A stretch of DNA of 64,000 nucleotides from Arthrobacter sp. B0490 (GCF_002929355.1 NZ_PJIR01000002.1:478033-542032); one strand, 5' to 3'. Counted from the first letter of the stretch, positions 50,179 to 58,630 are shown. Made by a program: numbers and translations. The notes: generated by a model not told the origin, from the sequence alone.

Positions 50179-50196
50179 GAGGTTCAGACTGTCCAG

Positions 50197-51198
50197 ATGA
50201 CGACGACGAGCGGTGCTTCGGGAGTGGACGGGGCCCCCGGGGAGCAATCCCACGGCAATCGCTCCCGGGACGCGCTCCGGGCCGCCCAGATGTACTACCT
50301 GCAGGACCTCACCATGAACGCCATCGCACGCGAGCTGCGCACCTCGCGCTCCACGGTCTCCCGCCTGCTGTCCATGGCCCGCGAGACCGGCCTGGTGCAG
50401 ATCCAGGTCAACAATCCCTCCGAGCGGGCACCCGCACTGGAGCAGCACATCCGCCGCCGGTTCGGCGTCGAGGCGCACGTGGTCCCCGTCGCCGACTCCG
50501 TCAGCGATTCGGACGTGCTCGACCGCGTCGCGATCCAGGCTGCCCGCACCATCGGGCCGCTCGTGGACTCCAACGCGATCATCGGGGTCGCCTGGGGCTC
50601 CACCCTCAGTGCGGTGAGCCACCACCTCACGCGGAAGCAGACCCACGACAGCACCATCGTGCAGCTCAACGGGGCCGGGAACACGCAGACCACGGGGATC
50701 ACCTACGCGAGCGAGATCCTGCGCCGCTTCGGACAGGCCTACGGCGCCCGCGTGGAGCAGTTCCCGGTGCCCGCGTTCTTCGACCACGCCGGCACGAAGA
50801 CCGCCATGTGGGAGGAGCGCAGTGTCCGGCGCATCCTCGACCTGCAGCGCCGCATGACCATGGCGATCTTCGGGGTGGGCTCGATCGGCTCGGGGATTCC
50901 CAGCCACGTCTACAGCGGCGGATACCTCGACGGCGAGGACCTCGACGCGCTGGAGGCCGACGCGGTGGTCGGCGACGTCGCCACGATGTTCTTCCGCGCG
51001 GACGGCACGCACCGGGACGTCGTGCTCAACCGGCGCAGCACCGGCCCCGACCTCGACGAACTCAGGAAGGTGCGCCGGCGCATCTGCGTCGTCTCGGGCG
51101 AGTCCAAGATCCACGGCCTACGGGGGGCCCTCGCGGCAGGACTCGCGACCGACCTGATCCTCGACGAGGGGTCGGCGCGGCGCCTGGTCCACGCCTAG
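50197..51198 (+). CDS. SorC-family sugar-binding transcriptional regulator (likely glycerol regulon)
   Basis: A 333-residue regulator. The N-terminal HTH (about 30-60: MYYLQDLTMNAIARELRTSRSTVSRLLSMARETGLV) is followed by a SorC/DeoR-like sugar-phosphate-binding domain with IGVAWGSTLSAVSHHL, then GVGSIGSGIPSHVY and CVVSGESKIHGLRGAL. Divergence from glpD suggests that it senses glycerol, glycerol 3-phosphate or dihydroxyacetone phosphate. The start could be ATG at 50197: CAGACT ends six bases upstream, as in leaderless mRNAs. A TTG 12 codons earlier is the alternative. Confidence 0.85.
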   Translation: MTTTSGASGVDGAPGEQSHGNRSRDALRAAQMYYLQDLTMNAIARELRTSRSTVSRLLSMARETGLVQIQVNNPSERAPALEQHIRRRFGVEAHVVPVADSVSDSDVLDRVAIQAARTIGPLVDSNAIIGVAWGSTLSAVSHHLTRKQTHDSTIVQLNGAGNTQTTGITYASEILRRFGQAYGARVEQFPVPAFFDHAGTKTAMWEERSVRRILDLQRRMTMAIFGVGSIGSGIPSHVYSGGYLDGEDLDALEADAVVGDVATMFFRADGTHRDVVLNRRSTGPDLDELRKVRRRICVVSGESKIHGLRGALAAGLATDLILDEGSARRLVHA

Positions 51199-51239
51199 CG
51201 TTCCGCGCACTGCTCCGCGGATCCTGGTCGGGCGTACTG

Positions 51240-52250
51240 CTACACCGTGAGGACCAGCTTGCCGCGGACCCGCCCCTCCTCCAGGTGGGCGAGCGCCTCG
51301 GCGGCCTGCTCGAGCCGGAACGAATGGTCGATGCGCGGCGTGACCGAACCGTCGCCGATCAGCCCCACCAGCCGCTCCAGGCTGTCGGCGCGGACCAGCG
51401 CGATGACCATGGCCAGGCGCTGGCCGACGAAGGGGGACAGAGCGACGGCCCCGAACTGCCGTTGCATGCCGCCCGACAACCACCCGCCGCCCTCACCGCC
51501 GACGATGACCGCCGTGCCGCGGGGGGCGAGCGCACGACGGAGGCGTGGCACGGAGGGTCGCCCGCCGATGTCGAGGACGAGGTCGAAGGCGGGGGCGCCG
51601 TCGGAGAAGTCCTCCGTGGCGTAGTCGAGGACCCGGTCGGCGCCGAGCGAGCGCACGAACTCGGCCTTCTCCGCACTGCAGACCCCGGTGACGCGCGCCC
51701 CGGCCGCCTTGGCGAGCTGGACGGCGAAGCTGCCGACCCCACCCGAGGCGCCGAGGACCGCGACGTGCTGGCCCGCGGCGACACGCCCGACGTCGTGCAG
51801 TGCCTTGAGCGCCGTCACGGCGGACACCGGCACGGCTGCCGCCTGCTCGAAGGAGAGGCCGGCGGGCTTCCGGACCAGGGTGTGCTCGGCCGCCGCCGCG
51901 AAGTCCGCGAACGTCCCCCGACCGCCGCCGAAGACCTCGTCGCCGACGGCGAAGCGGGACACCTGTGCCCCCACCGCGACGACGACGCCTGCGAGATCCA
52001 TCCCCGGCACCGCGTTCCGGGGCCGGCGGACCCCGACGGCCAGCCGGGCGAGGTAGGGAGTGCCGGTCACGAGGTGCCACACCCCCCGATCGATGCCTGC
52101 GGCGCGGACCTGGACCAGCACCTCTCGGGGTCGGACGTCCGGCACCGGCACCTCCCCCACCCGCAGCACGACAGGGCCGCCGTACCTGTCCTGGGTCACG
52201 GCGCGCATGGTGGTCCCGGCCGCCGTCGTCCTGCGCTTCTCCTCCTGCAT
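51240..52250 (-). CDS. zinc-free MDR-type alcohol dehydrogenase / quinone oxidoreductase
   Basis: A 336-residue NADPH-dependent member of the medium-chain dehydrogenase/reductase family. PGMDLAGVVVAVG and GDEVFGGGRGTFADF are typical, and VLGASGGVGSFAVQLAKAAGARVTGVCS is the Rossmann nucleotide-binding motif. The catalytic-zinc Cys is absent, so it resembles quinone or enone reductases. GGGAGGAGG precedes ATG; a second ATG 14 codons later is possible. It is divergent from a TetR regulator with a palindromic site between them, so it is probably the TetR target. Confidence 0.88.
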   Translation of the reverse strand: MQEEKRRTTAAGTTMRAVTQDRYGGPVVLRVGEVPVPDVRPREVLVQVRAAGIDRGVWHLVTGTPYLARLAVGVRRPRNAVPGMDLAGVVVAVGAQVSRFAVGDEVFGGGRGTFADFAAAAEHTLVRKPAGLSFEQAAAVPVSAVTALKALHDVGRVAAGQHVAVLGASGGVGSFAVQLAKAAGARVTGVCSAEKAEFVRSLGADRVLDYATEDFSDGAPAFDLVLDIGGRPSVPRLRRALAPRGTAVIVGGEGGGWLSGGMQRQFGAVALSPFVGQRLAMVIALVRADSLERLVGLIGDGSVTPRIDHSFRLEQAAEALAHLEEGRVRGKLVLTV

Positions 52251-52302
52251 GACCGCCTCCTCCCGGGGGCGCCCCGTGCGCTGCCCCGTGCGGCATACGG
52301 TA

Positions 52303-52317
52303 TCGTACAGTGTACGA
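52303..52317. promoter_or_regulatory. TetR-type operator TCGTACA-G-TGTACGA
   Basis: A perfect 7-1-7 palindrome between the divergent dehydrogenase and TetR genes. TATCGT and TACAGT on the plus strand, and TACACT on the minus strand, lie in or beside it, so binding would block both promoters. Half-sites contain GTAC, as do the palindromes at 57016 and 57049 next to the paralogous TetR gene. Confidence 0.65.
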
Positions 52318-52334
52318 AACTGCTAGGGGGCGGC

Positions 52335-53006
52335 ATGGCGGCACAGCACAAGGACGGGCGGACACCGCTCACGCGCGAGCGGGTGCTCCGCTCGGCACTC
52401 GCCCTGGCCGACGCGGACGGCCTCCCCGGCCTGACCATCCGGACGCTCGCGCAGGAGCTCGGCAGCAGGCCGATGTCGCTGTACCACTACGTCGCCAACA
52501 AGGAGCAGATCCTCGACGGCATCGTGGACCTCGTCTTCGCGGAGGTCCATCTCCCTGTGGTCGGTGCTCCGTGGCGGGAGGAGATGCTCTCCCGCGCCCG
52601 GTCGATGCGAACCGTCCTGGCCCGCCACCCATGGGCGGTCGGGCTGCTGGAATCACGCAGGAACCCCGGCCCGGCCACCCTGCGACACCACGACGCGACG
52701 CTGGGCACGCTGCGCAGTTCCGGCTTCACGCTGCAGGCCACCGCCCACGCCTACGCGCTGCTGGACAGCTTCATCTACGGGTTCGCCCTGCAGGAGGCCG
52801 CACTGCCGCTCAGCGGGGCGGAGTCGGTACCGGAGGTGGCCGCACCCATCATGGAGCGCTTCGCCGGCGGGGAGTACCCCTGGATGATGGAGATCGCCAC
52901 GGGGATCGTCCTGCAGCCCGGCTACGACTTCGCCGACGAGTTCGAGCACGGGCTCACCCTGATCCTCGACGCACTGGAACCGGGTGAGCGGCCCGCGGCT
53001 CGGTAG
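52335..53006 (+). CDS. TetR family regulator (TetR C-terminal class 1)
   Basis: A 223-residue repressor. The HTH (about 16-60) is RERVLRSALALADADG, TIRTLAQELGSRPMSLYHYVANKEQIL. The C-terminal domain of the TetR_C_1 type begins about residue 75 (WREEMLSRARSMRTVLARHPWAV). It is paralogous to the regulator at 56258-56977, with the same domain plan and a similar recognition helix. GGGGG lies before ATG. It probably represses itself and the divergent dehydrogenase through the palindrome at 52303. Confidence 0.88.
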   Translation: MAAQHKDGRTPLTRERVLRSALALADADGLPGLTIRTLAQELGSRPMSLYHYVANKEQILDGIVDLVFAEVHLPVVGAPWREEMLSRARSMRTVLARHPWAVGLLESRRNPGPATLRHHDATLGTLRSSGFTLQATAHAYALLDSFIYGFALQEAALPLSGAESVPEVAAPIMERFAGGEYPWMMEIATGIVLQPGYDFADEFEHGLTLILDALEPGERPAAR

Positions 53007-53015
53007 AGTTCCCCC

Positions 53016-53849
53016 ATGAGCACCTCCCTTCCCCGCGCCGCGCTCGCCGACGGGACCTCGATCGACGTCGTCGGCTACGGCGTGTACAAGGTCCCGCCCG
53101 AGGACACCGCCGGGCTCTGCTCCATGGCCCTCTCCGCCGGGTACCGGCTGCTCGACACGGCCTCCCTGTACGGGAACGAAGCCGGCGTCGGCACTGCCGC
53201 GCGGGCCTTCCTCGACACCGGCGACCGGCGGGACCTCTTCATCACCTCGAAGGTGTGGAACGACGACCACGGCTTCGACGCAACGCTGCGCGCCTTCGAC
53301 GCGACAATGGGCCTCCTGGGCCTGGATCAGCTGGACCTCTACCTGATCCACTGGCCGTGCCCGTCGCGGGACCTGTACGTCGAGACCTGGCGGGCGCTCG
53401 AGCGGCTCCGCTCCGAGGGCCGGGTCCGTTCCATCGGCGTGTCCAACTTCCAGCGAGTCCACCTCGAGCGGCTGCTCGCCGAGACCGGCGTCGTCCCGGT
53501 CCTCAATCAGATCGAGCTGCACCCGTACCTGCAGCAGCGCGACCTCCGCTCCTTCCATGCCCTGCACGGCATCGCCACCCAGGCATGGAGTCCGCTCGGC
53601 CGTGGACACGTCCTCGAGGACCCGGTCATCGGTCGGATCGCGGACGAGCTCGGGCGCACACCCGCGCAGGTGATCCTGCGCTGGCACCTGCAGCACGGCA
53701 TCCTGACCATCCCGAAGGCGAGCTCCCGCGAGCGCATCAGCTCGAACCTCGACATCTTCGGGTTCGCGCTGGACGACGCACACGTCGCGGCACTCGACGC
53801 CCTGGACCGTGACCAGCGCTTCGGGTCGCACCCCGACCGGGTGGGCTGA
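53016..53849 (+). CDS. aldo/keto reductase
   Basis: A 277-residue NADPH-dependent TIM-barrel reductase, close to 2,5-diketo-D-gluconate reductases. The catalytic tetrad is visible: D and Y in RLLDTASLYGNEAGVG, K in FITSKVW and H in LYLIHWP. GVSNFQRVHLERLL, NQIELHPYLQQ and IPKASSRERISSNLDIF are typical. TAGAGT (53004-53009) ends six bases before ATG and overlaps the TetR stop, so it has its own leaderless promoter. The stop overlaps the next gene's ATG (TGATG). Confidence 0.93.
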   Translation: MSTSLPRAALADGTSIDVVGYGVYKVPPEDTAGLCSMALSAGYRLLDTASLYGNEAGVGTAARAFLDTGDRRDLFITSKVWNDDHGFDATLRAFDATMGLLGLDQLDLYLIHWPCPSRDLYVETWRALERLRSEGRVRSIGVSNFQRVHLERLLAETGVVPVLNQIELHPYLQQRDLRSFHALHGIATQAWSPLGRGHVLEDPVIGRIADELGRTPAQVILRWHLQHGILTIPKASSRERISSNLDIFGFALDDAHVAALDALDRDQRFGSHPDRVG

Positions 53850-54718
53850 TGCGCCAGGGGATTGTCCGGACCCTCGCGTGGGAGGGTACCCGGCAGCGGG
53901 TCTGGGACTATCCCGCGCTCATTCCGGGCGGCGATCCGGGCGCCACGATCGTCATGGTGCACGGCTTCCGAGGCGACCACCACGGGCTCCTGCGCCTCGT
54001 CGAGGAACTGCCCCGCCACCGCATCCTCCTCCCGGACCTGCCGGGCTTCGGGCAGGGCGGCGAACTGCCCGGGACGCACGACGTCGCCACCTACGCCCGC
54101 TTCGTCGGCGACACCGTGCGCCGCCTCGCACCCGAGCCGCGCGTCCTGCTGGGGCACTCCTTCGGCTCGATCATCGCCGCCGAGGCCGCGGCGCTGGAGC
54201 CGGGACTCGCCGACGCCCTGGTGCTGGTGAATCCCATCAGCGCACCTGCCCTCGAAGGGCCGAGCCGGCTGGCATCGCGGATCGCGGAGGCCTACTACGT
54301 GGCCGCCGACCGCCTGCCCGACGCTGCCGGGCGCGCCCTGCTGGCCAACCCGGTGATCGTCCGCGGCATGAGCGTCTTCATGGCCAAGACGAGGGACAGA
54401 TCGCTGCGCCGCTGGATCCACGGACAGCACAGCGCCTACTTCAGCTCCTTCGCGAGCCGCCGCGTGGTCCTGGAGGCGTTCCGCGCCTCCATCTCCGGCA
54501 CGGTGCGGGACCGCGCGGGCGAACTGGCCCTCCCCGTCCTGCTGATCGCCGCGGAGCAGGACGACATCGGGTCGGTGCAGAGCCAGCGCGAACTCGCCGC
54601 CCTGGTGCCCGACGCCACGCTCGCCGTCCTCCCCGGCGTCGGGCACCTCGTGCACTACGAGAAGCCGCGCGAAGCCGCCCTGCTGGTCGAGGATTTCCTG
54701 GAGAGAACACCGGTATGA
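53849..54718 (+). CDS. alpha/beta hydrolase
   Basis: A 289-residue hydrolase. VMVHGFRGDHHGL is the oxyanion turn, LPDLPGFGQG follows, LGHSFGS is the nucleophile elbow, and GVGHLVHYEKP carries the catalytic His. EQDDIG probably carries the acid. It overlaps the aldo/keto reductase upstream by one base and the glycosyltransferase downstream by four bases, so all three are translated together. The substrate is unknown. Confidence 0.88.
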   Translation: MRQGIVRTLAWEGTRQRVWDYPALIPGGDPGATIVMVHGFRGDHHGLLRLVEELPRHRILLPDLPGFGQGGELPGTHDVATYARFVGDTVRRLAPEPRVLLGHSFGSIIAAEAAALEPGLADALVLVNPISAPALEGPSRLASRIAEAYYVAADRLPDAAGRALLANPVIVRGMSVFMAKTRDRSLRRWIHGQHSAYFSSFASRRVVLEAFRASISGTVRDRAGELALPVLLIAAEQDDIGSVQSQRELAALVPDATLAVLPGVGHLVHYEKPREAALLVEDFLERTPV

Positions 54719-55845
54719 GGATCCTGTTCGATGCACGCTTCACGCGCACCGACCACCACGACGGCATCAGCCGCTACGGGGCCAGCCTGATCGCCGCCCT
54801 CGCCGAGACGGACGACGTCGTGATGCTCATCAGCGACCCGCGGCAGCTGGCGCTCCTGCCCGACGTTCCGTCCGTCCGGATCACGAGCCCACTCTCCCCC
54901 GCCGAGCTGTTCGTCGCCCGACGCATCAACCGCCTGCGACCCGACGTCGTCGTGTGCCCCATGCAGACCATGGGCTCCTGGGGCCGCAGGTACCCCCTCG
55001 TCCTCACCCTGCACGACCTCATCTACTACCAGAACCCGACACCGCCGTCGTTCCTCCCGCTGCCGGTGCGCCTGCTCTGGCGGCTCTACCACCTCGCCTA
55101 TTGGCCGCAGCGCCTCCTGCTCGACCGGGCCGACGTCGTCGCGACGATCTCCGCCACCACCGCAGGGCTCATCGCACGGCACCGGCTCACGCGCCGGCCC
55201 GTCCTGCTCGTCGGCAATGCCCCCCAGCCGTCGGGCCGCCGTCGCGACCCCGCCGCGCCGCGATCCGCGGCGCTGCTCTACATGGGGTCCTTCATGCCCT
55301 ACAAGAACGTCGGGACGCTGGTCCGGGCCATGGCGCTGCTCCCCGGGCATACACTCCACCTGCTCAGCCAGATCGCCCCTGCGCGGCGCGCCGAGCTGGC
55401 GGGGCTTCCCGCCGCAGCCCAGCGGGTGATCTTCCACGACGGGGTGAGCGACGCGGAATACGAGGACCTGCTCCATGGATCGACCGCGCTCGTCACGCTG
55501 TCGAGGGCCGAGGGGTACGGCCTGCCGATCATCGAGGCGATGGCCACGGGTACGCCCGTCATCGCGAGTGACATCCCCATCTTCCGCGAGGTGGGAGGCG
55601 AGGCTGCCCTCTTCGTGGACCCGGACGACCCCGGCGCAGTGGCCGACGCGGTCCGTGCCCTCGAGGAACCCGGCCGCTGGGCGGAGGCGTCCCGCGCGGG
55701 TCTGGCGCAGGCCGCCACGTACTCGTGGGCGACGTCGGCCGGGCAGTTGCGGACGGCCTGCCGGCGTGCGATGGACGAGTACGGCCGACGGCGAGGAATC
55801 CTCCGGCGGGCCGCCACCCCGGTGCGGGGGAAGCGGTCGGCATGA
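54715..55845 (+). CDS. glycosyltransferase family 4
   Basis: A 376-residue GT-B-fold transferase. MRILFDARFTRTDHHDGISRYGASLIAAL is the N-terminal domain start. The C-terminal donor domain has LLYMGSFMPYKNVGTLVRAM and the E-x7-E motif EGYGLPIIEAMATGTPVIASD. Relatives transfer a sugar to lipid-linked or surface glycans. It has no signal peptide. The ATG overlaps the hydrolase stop (ATGA). The end is basic (RRGILRRAATPVRGKRSA). Confidence 0.9.
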   Translation: MRILFDARFTRTDHHDGISRYGASLIAALAETDDVVMLISDPRQLALLPDVPSVRITSPLSPAELFVARRINRLRPDVVVCPMQTMGSWGRRYPLVLTLHDLIYYQNPTPPSFLPLPVRLLWRLYHLAYWPQRLLLDRADVVATISATTAGLIARHRLTRRPVLLVGNAPQPSGRRRDPAAPRSAALLYMGSFMPYKNVGTLVRAMALLPGHTLHLLSQIAPARRAELAGLPAAAQRVIFHDGVSDAEYEDLLHGSTALVTLSRAEGYGLPIIEAMATGTPVIASDIPIFREVGGEAALFVDPDDPGAVADAVRALEEPGRWAEASRAGLAQAATYSWATSAGQLRTACRRAMDEYGRRRGILRRAATPVRGKRSA

Positions 55846-55873
55846 GTGCGATCGCCTGCGGAGGACGCGGGTC

Positions 55874-56206
55874 ATGACCGATCTCCAATGTCCTGCCACG
55901 GCCGTGCTCCTCGCTGCCGACGCGGGGCGGCCGGACTGGCTGGCGCGCCTGCGGGTGGCCGCGTGGTTCGACCTCGGGGACGGTCAGGATGCCCCGGATC
56001 TGGCCGGGTTCCTCGAGGAGACGGCGGACCGGTTCCGGGGCGAGACCTTCGTCGTCACCGCGCCCGCGGAAGCCGTGGGGCAGGCCGTGCGGCGGGCCGT
56101 GGGCCATCGGGCCGCACCGGGAGCGGCGCCCGTCGTCGTCGAGATCGACTCCGACGGCTGGCGCTTCGTAGCCGCGCCCGGCCCGGGAGGCCCGCCGCCC
56201 GCATGA
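55874..56206 (+). CDS. hypothetical protein, 110 aa
   Basis: A small protein beginning MTDLQCPATAVLLAADAG. It is Ala-rich and acidic (WFDLGDGQDAPDLAGFLEETADRF) and ends in a Pro-rich tail. I do not recognise a family. GCGGAGG lies nine bases before ATG and it follows the glycosyltransferase by 28 bp on the same strand, so it is probably the last gene of that operon. It converges with the TetR gene. Confidence 0.55.
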   Translation: MTDLQCPATAVLLAADAGRPDWLARLRVAAWFDLGDGQDAPDLAGFLEETADRFRGETFVVTAPAEAVGQAVRRAVGHRAAPGAAPVVVEIDSDGWRFVAAPGPGGPPPA

Positions 56207-56257
56207 CGGCGGCATGAGGCTGTGCGCGTGGGTCCGGAGACGGGATGCGGCGCTGAC

Positions 56258-56977
56258 CTACCGATCCGCTCCTGGTCGCGCCGATGTCCAGCCCCGGGCA
56301 TGCCGGTCCCCGATGCCGTCGAGCAGGAGATCGAGCGCGAATTCGAACTCGAACTGGTCGTCGCAGCCGCGGCCGACGACGCCGTCGTCGTGCGTCGAGG
56401 CCATGGCGACGCGGAGGACGTTGGGATAGCGCATGGCCATCTGCTGCAGCGCGGCCTGGTCCGGCACGGCGTCGGCAGCGGCCTGTGCGGGGTCGGCCTC
56501 CGGATCGTCGAAGAGCTCCTGGGTGAACCCCCACATGCGGCTCCCGATCGCATGCATGACGTGGTGCGTCAGGTCGACCGGGAATCCGCGCTCGAGGAAC
56601 ATGCCGATGAACGAGTCGGTGTAGGCGAGGACTCCCGGAGTCATGGCGGTCCGTGTCTCGAGCACCCGGCGTGCCCAGCGGTGACGTCGGAGCACCCTCC
56701 GCGCCGAGAGGACCCGCCGACGGATGACGTCCCTCCACTCCCGCTCCTCGACCGGCGGGTCGATCTCGCCCACGATGACATCGAGCATGCCGTCCAGCAG
56801 GTCGTCCTTGTTCGCGACGTGCTTGTAGAGGGCCATGGGCACGACGCCGAGCACCTCGGCCAGGGAGCGCATGCTCAGGCGTGCGATGCCGTACTCGTCC
56901 GCGAGCGCGACAGCGGCCCGAAGCACCGTATCCCTGCTCAGACGTTCCCTCGGCTCTGCCCGCGTCCCGTGGTCCAT
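56258..56977 (-). CDS. TetR family regulator (TetR C-terminal class 1)
   Basis: A 239-residue repressor. The HTH (about 12-58) is RDTVLRAAVALADEYG and SMRSLAEVLGVVPMALYKHVANKDDLL. The C-terminal TetR_C_1 domain follows; the extreme C-terminus is divergent. I use the ATG with GGAAGGG upstream; the open frame continues far upstream through the operators. It is paralogous to the TetR at 52335. Two perfect palindromes in the divergent promoter region (57016 and 57049) are its likely operators and control the DUF2306 gene and itself. Confidence 0.88.
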   Translation of the reverse strand: MDHGTRAEPRERLSRDTVLRAAVALADEYGIARLSMRSLAEVLGVVPMALYKHVANKDDLLDGMLDVIVGEIDPPVEEREWRDVIRRRVLSARRVLRRHRWARRVLETRTAMTPGVLAYTDSFIGMFLERGFPVDLTHHVMHAIGSRMWGFTQELFDDPEADPAQAAADAVPDQAALQQMAMRYPNVLRVAMASTHDDGVVGRGCDDQFEFEFALDLLLDGIGDRHARGWTSARPGADR

Positions 56978-57008
56978 GCGCCCTTCCGTGTCCGTCGTCC
57001 TCGGCCCC

Positions 57009-57037
57009 TTGACGAGTGTACGCCGTACACCTACCGT
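57009..57037 (+). promoter_or_regulatory. promoter of the DUF2306 gene
   Basis: TTGACG (57009-57014), a 17-base spacer and TACCGT (57032-57037). The spacer contains the palindrome at 57016-57030, so a bound repressor would directly block RNA polymerase. Transcription would start near 57044, about 80 bases before the DUF2306 ATG. Confidence 0.65.
57016..57030. promoter_or_regulatory. TetR operator 1, GTGTACG-C-CGTACAC
   Basis: A perfect 7-1-7 palindrome inside the -35/-10 spacer of the DUF2306 promoter. Confidence 0.75.
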
Positions 57038-57048
57038 AGGCGGTGTCG

Positions 57049-57063
57049 GTGTACGCCGTACAC
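57049..57063. promoter_or_regulatory. TetR operator 2, GTGTACG-C-CGTACAC
   Basis: An identical copy of operator 1, with centres 33 bp apart (about three helical turns), just downstream of the expected transcription start. One further flanking base pair on each side is also symmetrical. Confidence 0.75.
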
Positions 57064-57122
57064 CTCTCAGGCTCAGGCCCCGCCGCTCCACGGCACCCAC
57101 GGCCACCATGGACAGGACGTCG

Positions 57123-57830
57123 ATGAAACCCACCGGACAGAACAGACGGGCCGGGCGCCCGGACGGTGCGACCCGGAGTGCGCGGGCCTGGCTCGTACCC
57201 GCCGGTCTGCTCCTCCTCGGCCTCATCCCCGTCCTCGCAGGTGCCGTACGGCTGACCGAACTGACGGGAGGGGCCCCGGTGACGGAACGGAACGCGCGAT
57301 TCTTCGACTCCCCCGTCCCGGTCGTCCTGCATGTCGTCGGCGCCACCGTCTACTCGCTGCTGGGGGCGTTCCAGTTCGTGCCGGCGCTACGCGGTCGACG
57401 CCGCTGGCACCGGATCGCCGGCGGGATCCTCTTCCCTGCGGGGCTGGTGGCGGCGGTGTCCGGCCTCTGGATGGCGCTCTTCTACGTCCTCCCACCCAGC
57501 GACGGCGCCCTCCTGCTCGTCCTCCGGCTCCTGTTCGGAGGTGGGATGGCCCTCAGCCTCGTCCTCGGGGTGCGGGCCGTGCTGCGCCGGAACATAGCGG
57601 CACACGGTGCCTGGATGACCCGGGCCTACGCGATCGGGCTGGGCGCCGGGACGCAGGCCCTGATCCTCATCGGGCCGGAGCTGCTCTCGAGTCCGCCGGA
57701 TACGACCCTCAGGGCGATCCTGATGGGTGCGGGGTGGAGCATCAATCTCCTCGTCGCCGAGGTCCTCATCCGCCGACGGAACCGCGCCAGGGTGGCACCC
57801 CCGACCTCCCGGGCGCCGGTCGCCGCTTGA
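57123..57830 (+). CDS. DUF2306 membrane protein
   Basis: A 235-residue protein with about six hydrophobic segments. LHVVGATVYSLLGAFQFVPALR, WHRIAGGILFPAGLVAAVSGLWMALFY and AHGAWMTRAYAIGLGAGTQAL are typical of DUF2306. The conserved His and Arg residues on the helices hint at a haem- or redox-linked role, but no function is known. ATG at 57123 has AGGA upstream; ATG five codons earlier lacks a ribosome binding site. It is controlled by the paired TetR operators. Confidence 0.85.
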   Translation: MKPTGQNRRAGRPDGATRSARAWLVPAGLLLLGLIPVLAGAVRLTELTGGAPVTERNARFFDSPVPVVLHVVGATVYSLLGAFQFVPALRGRRRWHRIAGGILFPAGLVAAVSGLWMALFYVLPPSDGALLLVLRLLFGGGMALSLVLGVRAVLRRNIAAHGAWMTRAYAIGLGAGTQALILIGPELLSSPPDTTLRAILMGAGWSINLLVAEVLIRRRNRARVAPPTSRAPVAA

Positions 57831-57863
57831 GGGCTCTCCCCTGCCCGGCATACGGTGGCCCCC

Positions 57864-58580
57864 ATGTACCTGGAGAACATCGTCGTCGACGCCGTGGAGC
57901 CCCGGCGGCTGGGCCGCTTCTGGGAGGAGGCGATCGGTGGCGAGAAGCTCACGGACGAACCCGATGCCTACGAGACACGGCTCACGGTAGACGGCGGACC
58001 GACGCTCGACCTGTGCTTCCAGCGCGTCCCCGATCGCCCCTCCTTCCCCGCGCGACTCCACATCGACCTCCGGGGTGCGGCTCGGCAGGCCGACGAGGTC
58101 GCGCGACTGCTCGGGCTGGGGGCTTCACCCCTCGACGTCGGTCAGGGGGACGCGCCCTGGGTCGTCCTCGCGGACCCGGAAGGCAACCCCTGCTGCGTCA
58201 TGGACGACCGCTCGGAGTACTCCGACACAGGGCCGATCGCGGCACTCCCGCTCGATTCCGCCGACCCTGACCGCGACGCCCTGTTCTGGTCGTGGCTCAC
58301 CGGTTGGGTTCAGGCCCCCGGACACCCCCGAACGCTGCGCCATCCGTCACTGCGGGGTCCGCTCCTCGAGCTGTGCCCCGAGCCGGCACCGAAGGGCGCC
58401 GGGAAGAACCGCCTCCATCTCGACGTCCGGCTCGAGTCCGGCGACGATCCCGACGAGGTCGCGGCGGACATCATCGCACGGGGCGGCCGTGCGGTACGCC
58501 ACGACTGGGGCGACCTGCCGTGGCGTGTCTACGCCGATCCGTCGGGCAACGAGCTGTGTGTGCTCCCGGCGCGGTCCTGA
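57864..58580 (+). CDS. VOC family protein (two glyoxalase-like halves)
   Basis: A 238-residue protein made of two related VOC modules (about 1-118 and 125-238). Each ends in a similar strand, DPEGNPCCVM and DPSGNELCVLP. VOC enzymes include glyoxalases, dioxygenases and antibiotic-binding proteins; the function here is unknown. TACGGT ends seven bases before ATG, so the mRNA is likely leaderless. It lies 33 bp after the DUF2306 gene, with its own promoter. Confidence 0.85.
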   Translation: MYLENIVVDAVEPRRLGRFWEEAIGGEKLTDEPDAYETRLTVDGGPTLDLCFQRVPDRPSFPARLHIDLRGAARQADEVARLLGLGASPLDVGQGDAPWVVLADPEGNPCCVMDDRSEYSDTGPIAALPLDSADPDRDALFWSWLTGWVQAPGHPRTLRHPSLRGPLLELCPEPAPKGAGKNRLHLDVRLESGDDPDEVAADIIARGGRAVRHDWGDLPWRVYADPSGNELCVLPARS

Positions 58581-58630
58581 GAGGCGGGCCCGGCACCAGC
58601 TCCACCTCGGAGCGCGAATAAAGTGGCCAC

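Noticed and set aside
50100..52334. 968-codon plus-strand frame ending in the TetR gene
   Set aside because: The first 745 codons lie out of frame over the regulator gene or opposite the dehydrogenase. Only the last 223 match TetR.
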